Assembly (NCBI GenBank): GCA_031265595.1
Contig: JAISCM010000111.1
Location: 1-15,346, forward strand
Direction: 5' to 3'
Source of the DNA: Tannerellaceae bacterium
GTDB lineage: Bacteria > Bacteroidota > Bacteroidia > Bacteroidales > Tannerellaceae
Length of the DNA stretch: 15,346 nt
The translations under genes and the position numbers were made by a program. Below are positions 7,692 to 14,177 of this stretch, piece after piece. The notes under the pieces are model-generated. The model ran no database searches. It was not told the DNA's origin and worked only from the letters and a program-made list of their open reading frames with translations. Position 1 is the stretch's first letter. The number at the start of each line of letters is the position of its first letter.

Positions 7692-10346
7692 ATGGAAAAT
7701 ATCTGTTATCTAAGATTAATAGCTGCTTTTTTGTGTATCCCTTTCTTTTCGGTTGCCCAATTTTCCGGCGACCATAAAGTATCGCTGAATAAGGGGAATA
7801 TAAAATCTTTCGTGGGAGATGTCCGGCAGAAAGGAGAGCGGAAAGTATATAAAGGCGAAGAGCTGACAACGATAGGAATGCCTTGTGGCGGTATCATGGC
7901 CGGGCAACTCTATGTGCGGGGCGACGGAACGTTGGCCAATTGGTGGATTGCCAATAATGCCTACAACACAGGGTACGGGATCGACGGGCTGCTGAACTTT
8001 GACACCCCGCTGGGGCCATGGAAAGTATGCTATCAGACATTTGAACCTCCCAGCTACATTGACCAGGGATTCCGGATAACGGTAGACGATGGGCTGCAAA
8101 AAGTAACAAAGGAATTAAGTAAGAAGGATTTTGATGATATAGGCTTCATCGGCGAATATCCGGTTGCCTTTATTGATTATGCTTCTAAAAGCAATGAGCT
8201 GCCCGTAAAGGTTACCTCTATGGTGTATACGCCCTTCATTCCGCTGAATGCGAAGGAATCGGCCACGCCGGCTACTATCCTGAAGTATAAAGTAACCAAC
8301 ACCTCGGCTAAACCGGTTAGTGTAGACTTAACCGGCTGGTTGCAGAATCTGGTGTGTATTGATTTAAAAGACGAAGCGTATGGTACGTTGAGAAATAAAA
8401 CGGTATCCAATGGCGAGATGCAAGCTGTTTATATGGAAATGGATCCGGCTTCCGGCTCTCCATCTTCGTCTGAAAAGCCCCGGTATCAGATAGATGAATC
8501 TCATCCGTATCTTGGGAATATAGCGTTGACCGTCTTCGATCCGGATGCAACCGCAACGGCTGATATAGCAAAAGGTATACAATCCCTTGCCGAAGCCAGC
8601 TTAGGAGAGAAGCTAACCGGCGGAATCACATCAACCATGACGTTGAAACAGGGCGAATCCAAAGAAGTTGTATTTGTGCTCTCCTGGTATTTTCCGAATC
8701 GTCCATTAAGCTATAAAGGCTCTTCGTGGAATCGTCCGCTTGCGCCGAACACCCCGCCGATCGGGAATATATATTCCAACTGGTATAACGGTTCGCTGGA
8801 TGTAGTCACCCAATTGCATGATAAATACCGCCGATTGGAAGCCGAAACGCTTACGTTCCATGATACATACTATAATCAGACGTCATTACCCTATTGGCTG
8901 ATCCACCGGTTGATGATGTCTGTCTCTACGCTGGCTTCCGAGACGTGCCAATGGTGGACAACCGGTAAATTCTGGGCCTGGGAAGGCGTCGGATCCTGCG
9001 AAGGCACCTGTACGCACGTGTGGGGATACGCGCAGACGATGGCCGCCTTATTCCCCGAATTGGAACGAAACCTGAGAGAGATGACCGATTACAGCGTCTC
9101 GCTACGTGATGACGGGGCGATCCTTTCCAGAAACGGAGAGCACGGCGTCTTGATAGACGGGCATGCCAGCGTTATCCTCCGGATGTACCGCGAGCACCTG
9201 ATGTCGAAGAATAACTACTTCCTCTCCCGGAATTGGGACAAAGTAAAGAAATCGATCGAATACATCATCCGCGAAGATCACCCTCACCATCCCGACGGGC
9301 TGATAGTCTGCACCCAGCCCAATACGTATGATATTGCTTTCAATGGCGCAAACACGTATGTAGGCGGTTTATACCTGGCGGCCTTACGCGCCTGCGAACA
9401 GATGGCGCTGATCATGAAAGACAGCATAGCAGCCAGCCGGTATAAAACAATTTACGAAGCCGGCTCGAAGAACACGATGGATCGCCTGTGGAACGAAACG
9501 TTCGGATATTTCATACAGGATGTAGACGAAAAGGAATATCCATTGTATCAATACGGCAAAGGCTGCCTGAGTGATCAGTTGTTTGGACAAAGCTGGTCGG
9601 ACCTGCTTCGCCTGGGCAACCTCTACCCGGAGCATACAATCGGTAAAACCTTACAGTCTGTCTGGAAATATAACTGGACGAACGATGTAGGCCCGCAAAC
9701 CGGCCTGCACCTGCCGGAGCGGTATTATGCGCATGCCGGAGAGCCGGGCCTGCTTATCTGTACCTGGCCTTTCAGCAAGCATCCCGGAGAAGCCGGCGTA
9801 AGGTATCGCGACGAAGTATGGACCGGCATCGAATACCAGGTAGCAACTAATATGATATTCCGGGGAATGATGGATGAAGGATTAGCCATCGTAAAAGCAA
9901 TCCATTCCCGCTACGACGGGAAGAAGCATAATCCATGGAATGAAGTAGAATGTGGCGATCATTATGCCCGGGCCATGGCTTCGTATGGCGTACTGACGGC
10001 TATACAGGATTATTGGTATGATGGCCCGAAAGGCATCATGGGCTTCGCCCCGAAATTGATGCCGGATAAATTCAGCGGCTTCTTTACCTCTGCCGAAGGA
10101 TGGGGAAATATCACACAAACCCGGAGCGAACGTATGCAACAGAATACGGTAGAAGTAAAATATGGCCGGCTGATGCTCGGCCAACTAAACCTGTCGCCCC
10201 TTCCCGGCATCTCCCCGAAGGAAATAAAGATCTTCCACAACGGCAAAGAAATCCCCGCCTCAGTTGAGCAAAACAACAACATAACAATCACATTCAATAA
10301 GATAGAACTAAAGAAAGGCGATCAACTGAAAGTAACTCTTATTTAA
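7692..10346 (+). CDS. GH116 (GBA2-like) glycosidase, secreted/periplasmic
   Basis: This is a second GH116 enzyme, 884 residues, clearly a paralogue of the one upstream but distinct from it. It has an ordinary signal peptide (hydrophobic residues about 8-20, likely cleavage after SVAQ at 23) and no lipobox cysteine, so it should be soluble in the periplasm or exported. The N-terminal sandwich opens with TIGMPCGGIMAGQLYVRGDG. The catalytic domain has FWAWEGVGSCEGTCTHVWGY, with Glu431 aligning with the nucleophile. Asp547 of NTYDIAFNG aligns with the acid/base. YQYGKGCLSDQLFGQSW and DEVWTGIEYQVATNM are also conserved. The stretch after WEG is four residues shorter than in the upstream paralogue, and about 100 C-terminal residues follow the last catalytic helices. 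Both changes could alter specificity. The stop codon overlaps the araB start (TAATG), which suggests translational coupling. Confidence 0.93.
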   Translation: MENICYLRLIAAFLCIPFFSVAQFSGDHKVSLNKGNIKSFVGDVRQKGERKVYKGEELTTIGMPCGGIMAGQLYVRGDGTLANWWIANNAYNTGYGIDGLLNFDTPLGPWKVCYQTFEPPSYIDQGFRITVDDGLQKVTKELSKKDFDDIGFIGEYPVAFIDYASKSNELPVKVTSMVYTPFIPLNAKESATPATILKYKVTNTSAKPVSVDLTGWLQNLVCIDLKDEAYGTLRNKTVSNGEMQAVYMEMDPASGSPSSSEKPRYQIDESHPYLGNIALTVFDPDATATADIAKGIQSLAEASLGEKLTGGITSTMTLKQGESKEVVFVLSWYFPNRPLSYKGSSWNRPLAPNTPPIGNIYSNWYNGSLDVVTQLHDKYRRLEAETLTFHDTYYNQTSLPYWLIHRLMMSVSTLASETCQWWTTGKFWAWEGVGSCEGTCTHVWGYAQTMAALFPELERNLREMTDYSVSLRDDGAILSRNGEHGVLIDGHASVILRMYREHLMSKNNYFLSRNWDKVKKSIEYIIREDHPHHPDGLIVCTQPNTYDIAFNGANTYVGGLYLAALRACEQMALIMKDSIAASRYKTIYEAGSKNTMDRLWNETFGYFIQDVDEKEYPLYQYGKGCLSDQLFGQSWSDLLRLGNLYPEHTIGKTLQSVWKYNWTNDVGPQTGLHLPERYYAHAGEPGLLICTWPFSKHPGEAGVRYRDEVWTGIEYQVATNMIFRGMMDEGLAIVKAIHSRYDGKKHNPWNEVECGDHYARAMASYGVLTAIQDYWYDGPKGIMGFAPKLMPDKFSGFFTSAEGWGNITQTRSERMQQNTVEVKYGRLMLGQLNLSPLPGISPKEIKIFHNGKEIPASVEQNNNITITFNKIELKKGDQLKVTLI

Positions 10347-12031
10347 TGAAAAGCAAGATGGAAAAAGACAGATTGGTTATTGGATTGGATTATGGAACGG
10401 ATTCGTGCCGGGCCTTGGTAGTAAATGCCGAAACGGGCGAAGAACTGGCCACGGAGGTAGCCTGGTATCCCCGCTGGAAAGCCGGATTGTATTGCGATCC
10501 GCAAAAGAATCAGTACCGGCAACATCCGCTGGATTATATAGAAAGCATGGAAACGGTTATCAGACAGGCTTTGGATAAATGCCCAACCGGCACAGCCGAG
10601 CGAGTGGCAGGGCTGGCGTTTGATACAACAGGCTCTACGCCGGTATTGCTGGATCGGGAGGGGATGCCCCTGGCCCTGCGGCCGGAATTTGCCGAAAATC
10701 CAAACGCGATGTTTGTACTCTGGAAAGATCATACAGCGATTCGCGAGGCAGAAGAGATAAATACGTTGGCCAGAAAATGGAGCATTGATTACACCTCTTA
10801 CTCCGGCGGCGTCTACTCTTCCGAGTGGGTTTGGTCGAAGATGCTTTATATACTTCGGGCAGACGAACCGGTACGCCAGGCAGCCTATAGCTGGGCGGAG
10901 CATTGCGACTGGATGCCGGCCCTGCTCACCGGCCAGACCCGTCCGGAACAAATGGTTCGCAGCCGCTGCGCCGCCGGGCACAAAGCAATGTGGAACGCAG
11001 CATGGGGCGGCCTTCCTTCGGCGGAGTTTTTGCATACCCTGGATCCATTGCTACAGCTATTCTACGGCCATTTATTTACGGATACCTATACGAGTGATAC
11101 GATTGCAGGCAGGCTTACGCCGGAATGGGCGCAACGGTTGGGGCTGCCGGCCGGTGTAGTAGTAGGTGTAGGCGAACTGGATTGCCACATGGGAGCGGTG
11201 GGCGCCGGGATCGTCCCCGGCGCTTTTGTGCGTGTGATGGGCACATCCACCTGCGATGTAATGGTAGCTTCTTACGAAGAAATGGGCGATCGCCTGATAG
11301 AAGGTATTTGCGGACAGGTAGACGGCTCGGTTATCCCCGGCCTGATCGGACTGGAAGCCGGACAGTCTGCCTTCGGCGATATCTACGCATGGTATAAGAA
11401 ATTACTTCTCTGGCCCGTGGAAAACTATCTTTCTAAAGCCAGGCTGCCGGATGATCCGCAGTGGGGGCAGCTCCTGACCGGCTTGTCTGATACGATACTC
11501 AACGACCTGGCGGAAGAAGCGGAAAAGCTTCCCCCGGAAGAGAGTGCGATGATCGTTGTAGATTGGTTGAACGGACGCCGTACCCCCATTGCCAACCAGG
11601 CTGTAAAAGGATCGCTCTATGGGCTTACGCTGGGAACTACGGCGCCAATGCTTTACCGTGCTTTGGTAGAGGCCACTGCCTTTGGATCGAAAGCTATTGT
11701 AGACTGTTTCCTGCAACAGGGCATCCCGATAGATTCGGTGATCGCGATCGGTGGTATCTCGCAGAAGTCGCCTTTTGTCATGCAACTGCTGGCTGATGTA
11801 TTGGGGATGCCCATCCGGATTGCCCGGGTAAGCCAGGCTTGCGCTATGGGAGCCGCCATGTTTGCCGCCGTTGCAGCCAGGATACATGGCACGGTGGAAG
11901 AAGCGCAAAAGGTAATGGGGAAAGGCTTCCTCAGCGAATACATACCCGACAGGGAGAAACACGCTGTCTACATGCATATCTATGAGAAATATCATACATT
12001 GGGAAAGTTCACAGAAACAAACTTAAACTAA
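10346..12031 (+). CDS. araB: L-ribulokinase
   Basis: This cytoplasmic FGGY-family kinase phosphorylates L-ribulose to L-ribulose-5-phosphate, the second step of L-arabinose use. Its 561 residues match the length and sequence of the E. coli AraB type throughout. Landmarks are IGLDYGTDSCRALVV near the N-terminus, VAWYPRWKAG, the long diagnostic run LRPEFAENPNAMFVLWKDHT, GGVYSSEW, the family's aspartate motif in LDCHMGAVGAG (Asp279), GTSTCD at 299-304, GLEAGQSAFGDIYAW and DWLNGRRTP. The ATG shares a base with the stop of the second GH116 gene. An alternative start four codons later (MEKDRLVIG) would also give a complete domain. It has no signal peptide, as expected. No araA or araD is in the window, so L-ribulose must be made by enzymes encoded elsewhere. 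A strong terminator lies 28 bases downstream. Confidence 0.95.
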   Translation: MKSKMEKDRLVIGLDYGTDSCRALVVNAETGEELATEVAWYPRWKAGLYCDPQKNQYRQHPLDYIESMETVIRQALDKCPTGTAERVAGLAFDTTGSTPVLLDREGMPLALRPEFAENPNAMFVLWKDHTAIREAEEINTLARKWSIDYTSYSGGVYSSEWVWSKMLYILRADEPVRQAAYSWAEHCDWMPALLTGQTRPEQMVRSRCAAGHKAMWNAAWGGLPSAEFLHTLDPLLQLFYGHLFTDTYTSDTIAGRLTPEWAQRLGLPAGVVVGVGELDCHMGAVGAGIVPGAFVRVMGTSTCDVMVASYEEMGDRLIEGICGQVDGSVIPGLIGLEAGQSAFGDIYAWYKKLLLWPVENYLSKARLPDDPQWGQLLTGLSDTILNDLAEEAEKLPPEESAMIVVDWLNGRRTPIANQAVKGSLYGLTLGTTAPMLYRALVEATAFGSKAIVDCFLQQGIPIDSVIAIGGISQKSPFVMQLLADVLGMPIRIARVSQACAMGAAMFAAVAARIHGTVEEAQKVMGKGFLSEYIPDREKHAVYMHIYEKYHTLGKFTETNLN

Positions 12032-12058
12032 CCGTCCACCGGAGCCCGGCCTAAACAG

Positions 12059-12108
12059 AAAAAAATCTTCGCGAAGTCTCTACCAAATCTTCGCGAAGAT
12101 TTTTTTTT
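12059..12108 (+). terminator. Rho-independent terminator after araB
   Basis: A perfect 18-base-pair stem pairs 12059-12076 with 12089-12106 around a 12-base loop, and nine Ts (12100-12108) follow the arm CTTCGCGAAGA. Seven As lie at the 5' side, so it could also stop transcription from the opposite strand. It closes the susC-to-araB operon and separates it from lacI. Each arm contains the palindrome CTTCGCGAAG, so each could also fold on itself. Confidence 0.92.
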
Positions 12109-12201
12109 CTGAAACATAAGCTGTAGATTTTTTTATTTAATGCTGTTCCGCCAACGATGGAATAATGATATAAGAACAGGAGAGAATCGGTTGATTATTC
12201 G

Positions 12202-12209
12202 TATTTTTG
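12202..12209 (+). promoter_or_regulatory. Probable -7 promoter element for lacI
   Basis: TATTTTTG matches the Bacteroidetes -7 consensus TAnnTTTG exactly. It ends 24 bases before the lacI ATG, giving a short leader. No good TTTG -33 element is seen at the usual 19-21 base spacing. Together with the terminator upstream it indicates that lacI is transcribed separately from the operon. Confidence 0.55.
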
Positions 12210-12233
12210 CACATTAAATAGGTAAATAGAATT

Positions 12234-13232
12234 ATGAGGAAAGTGTCGATTAAGGATGTTGCGCAACGTGCCGGCGTCTCGAATGCTACGGTATCGCTGG
12301 TATTGAACGGTAAAGAGAAAGATGGACGCGTAGGCAAAGAGGTGGCCGACCGGGTAAGGAAGATTGCCACCGAAATGAACTACCAACCGAACGCCCTGGC
12401 ACGCAGCCTGCAAAGTGGACGAACGCATATTATCGGATTGATCGTGGCAGATATATCCAACCCTTTTTTCAGTAGCCTTGCTTATTATGTACAGGATCAG
12501 ATGGAACATGCCGGCTATTCGGTCATCATAATGAATACGAACGAAAACGATCAGGATCTTGAAAAGATCGTAGGGCTGCTGAATAATCACCAGGTAGACG
12601 GTTATGTGATTGTTCCTACAGAGAAAGGAGAGAAAACAATCATGAAGCTTCAGGAACTGAAACGACCGCTTGTATTGCTGGACAGAAGCTACACCAACCT
12701 GAAGACGTACGCAGTAATGGTGGATGGCTCGCAAGCTTCTTTTGAAGCAACTTCTATGCTGATGGAATACGGCTGTAAGCGCATCGGGCTCATTTCATAC
12801 GAAGGCTTTCACACCCACATGGCCGAACGAAGGTATGGCTATATGCATGCCCTTCTGAGAGCTGAATCCTACAAACCCGAACTGGAAAGCTACATACGCT
12901 TCAATAATCTGGAAGAAGATGTGGAAAGAGAAATTATCCGCCTGATCGAAAAGAAAGTAGATGGAATCTTATTTGCCACCAATTCCATCTCCCTGACAGG
13001 AATCAAAGTATTGCTGAAGCATCAGATAAAGATACCGGAAATGGTGCGTGTAGTTTGTTTTGATAAAAGCGAAGCTTTTGAGTTTATGCGTAATCCGGTG
13101 CCCTATATCCAGCAGCCAATCGAGACGATGGGACGCAAAGCCGCCGACCTGCTGCTTGAACAAATGGAAGGAAAGGGATTGATGCCCCAGACATGTCGCT
13201 TCCCGGCAACACTGGTCAGACGAGACCGGTAA
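12234..13232 (+). CDS. LacI-family transcriptional regulator
   Basis: This DNA-binding sensor of 332 residues is the usual length for the family. The N-terminal helix-turn-helix reads VSIKDVAQRAGVSNATVSLV at residues 3-22, followed by the LNG and the hinge region NYQPNALARSLQSGRTHIIG, where the ALARSL hinge helix inserts into the operator minor groove. The rest is a periplasmic-binding-protein-like effector domain (LIVADISNPFFSSL, VDGYVIVPTE, ATSMLMEYGCKRIGLIS). There is no signal peptide. It follows the araB terminator and has its own -7 element. By position it probably controls the neighbouring susCD-GH116-araB operon in response to a sugar or sugar phosphate. The effector cannot be read from the sequence. 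LacI control is less usual for a Sus-type locus than hybrid two-component or ECF sigma/anti-sigma systems. Confidence 0.95.
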   Translation: MRKVSIKDVAQRAGVSNATVSLVLNGKEKDGRVGKEVADRVRKIATEMNYQPNALARSLQSGRTHIIGLIVADISNPFFSSLAYYVQDQMEHAGYSVIIMNTNENDQDLEKIVGLLNNHQVDGYVIVPTEKGEKTIMKLQELKRPLVLLDRSYTNLKTYAVMVDGSQASFEATSMLMEYGCKRIGLISYEGFHTHMAERRYGYMHALLRAESYKPELESYIRFNNLEEDVEREIIRLIEKKVDGILFATNSISLTGIKVLLKHQIKIPEMVRVVCFDKSEAFEFMRNPVPYIQQPIETMGRKAADLLLEQMEGKGLMPQTCRFPATLVRRDR

Positions 13233-13266
13233 ACAAACGTATGTGATTTTATAAATAGTAAAGAAT

Positions 13267-13321
13267 AAAAAAACCCGGCTTCATCATCGACATTCAATAT
13301 TCGAGAGAGGAAGTTCCCGGG
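13267..13321 (-). terminator. Minus-strand stem-loop with T tract
   Basis: Bases 13274-13282 (CCCGGCTTC on the + strand) pair with 13310-13313 and 13317-13321, leaving a three-base bulge. Reading the minus strand, the stem is followed by seven Ts (13273-13267). On the + strand no T tract follows, so this is not a good terminator for lacI. The loop is long (27 bases) with a possible small internal hairpin, which lowers confidence. Confidence 0.45.
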
Positions 13322-13325
13322 ACTG
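13267..13325 (-). ncRNA. Candidate short minus-strand RNA between lacI and the Abi-like gene
   Basis: On the minus strand a near-consensus -7 element, TAACTTCG (13338 down to 13331, one mismatch to TAnnTTTG), lies just upstream of a stretch of about 59 bases. That stretch ends in a stem-loop followed by seven Ts. No protein gene on the minus strand exists on either side that this promoter or terminator could serve. A short RNA, possibly antisense to the lacI mRNA tail, is therefore the simplest reading. No known RNA family was recognised, and the boundaries are estimates. It could instead be only a terminator for transcription entering from the right. Confidence 0.3.
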
Positions 13326-13361
13326 CGCTGCGAAGTTACGAAAAATAATTTATATACGAAT

Positions 13362-14009
13362 ATGGACAGAAGATTTTTTGACAAAACGTTCTCTGAAAAG
13401 CGCATGGAAAGATATTTCAAGCGATACGCCGACCCTGCAAAGGCCATGCTGCACTATCAATGCAATATTGAGCTGGCAGAAGCATTTTACCCCTGTATCA
13501 CTATCTTTGAAGTGGCGCTTCGCAATGCCGTAGGCAGGGAATTAACCGTGCTGTTCGGCAGGGAAGACTGGTATGTGCTGTTCGCCGCAACTCCGGGCTT
13601 AACCGATTTAAACAAATATATCACTCAGGCCAATAAACAGATTGCAGGACGAAAAGAATACACCTCTCCATCCAAAATTACAGCAGAATTGACTTTGGGC
13701 TTTTGGGTCAGCCTGTTTAATGTCGAATACGAACGTGTCTTATGGAAAAGCTTGCGTAAAGTTTTTCCCTGCATGCCGAAAAGCGAACGTCAGCGGAAGA
13801 AAGTTGCGCCGCCGTTAAACCGTTTCAGAACATTCCGTAACCGTATCTTCCATCACGAACCCATTAGCTGGAATCTGGTAAGACTGCGCCAAATTCATGG
13901 CGAAATGCTTACCGTCATGGCGTGGATAAGCAGGGATATTCCCGCGTGGCTTGCCCCGTTTGACAGATTCGAAAGCGTGTGCAACAACGTGGAACTAAGA
14001 CTGAAATAA
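13362..14009 (+). CDS. Abi-like protein with a HEPN-type RNxxxH motif
   Basis: This 215-residue cytoplasmic protein has no signal peptide and resembles the Abi-like (abortive-infection) group often found singly in Bacteroidales genomes. Recognisable parts are the N-terminal HYQCNIELAEAFYPCITIFE followed by VALRNAVGRELT, then LTLGFWVSLFNVEYERVLW, and the C-terminal FRTFRNRIFHHEPISWN. In the last stretch, Arg159-Asn160 and His164 form the RNxxxH pattern of HEPN-domain ribonucleases, which in phage-defence and toxin systems cut RNA. That function is inferred from the motif; no activity is shown here. There is no partner antitoxin gene beside it. It appears unrelated to the glycan operon and has no obvious -7 element directly upstream. 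The ATG at 13362 follows an A/T-rich tract, and no better start is seen. Confidence 0.8.
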   Translation: MDRRFFDKTFSEKRMERYFKRYADPAKAMLHYQCNIELAEAFYPCITIFEVALRNAVGRELTVLFGREDWYVLFAATPGLTDLNKYITQANKQIAGRKEYTSPSKITAELTLGFWVSLFNVEYERVLWKSLRKVFPCMPKSERQRKKVAPPLNRFRTFRNRIFHHEPISWNLVRLRQIHGEMLTVMAWISRDIPAWLAPFDRFESVCNNVELRLK

Positions 14010-14069
14010 TTGATGAAACACGATACCCGTGTTAATGCCTCCCGCTCGGCATAGCTTTCCTGCCTGTCT

Positions 14070-14124
14070 GTCTCTAAAATAACCCATTCTGTCTCTTTTC
14101 TGCCGGGTTTGGTCTCTAAAATAA
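14070..14124. repeat. 13-base direct repeat in a pyrimidine-rich intergenic stretch
   Basis: GTCTCTAAAATAA occurs at 14070-14082 and again at 14112-14124, 42 bases apart start to start, which is about four turns of the DNA helix. The surrounding 14040-14140 is strikingly C/T-rich on the + strand. It sits just upstream of the TonB-dependent receptor gene, so a pair of regulator binding sites is possible. Confidence 0.6.
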
Positions 14125-14145
14125 TATCTGTGTTTCTTTCTGGTG

Positions 14146-14153
14146 TACTTTTA
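14146..14153 (+). promoter_or_regulatory. Possible -7 element for the TonB-dependent receptor gene
   Basis: TACTTTTA differs from the Bacteroidetes -7 consensus TAnnTTTG at the last base only. It lies 24 bases before the ATG at 14178, the same distance as the lacI element from its start. No convincing -33 element is seen. The 13-base direct repeats lie immediately upstream. Confidence 0.3.
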
Positions 14154-14177
14154 GCGCATAATTTTTAAGAAAGATAT

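Noticed and set aside
10343..11035. 230-codon minus-strand open frame opposite araB (also 11402-11995)
   Set aside because: The + strand is a full-length, highly conserved AraB. The antisense translations show no recognisable domain and are explained by the codon use of araB.
12184..12200. LacI autoregulatory operator upstream of lacI
   Set aside because: Only short imperfect inverted arms (AATC/GATT, GAAT/ATTC) are present, with no central CG, which is within what chance gives in A/T-rich sequence.
13249..13293. Minus-strand 14-codon leader-type ORF starting MSMMKPGFF
   Set aside because: The proposed terminator's T tract lies inside it, so it would be cut before its stop, and nothing else supports translation.
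14017..14033. Terminator hairpin after the Abi-like gene (AACACG/CGTGTT)
   Set aside because: The six-base-pair stem is present but no T tract follows it.
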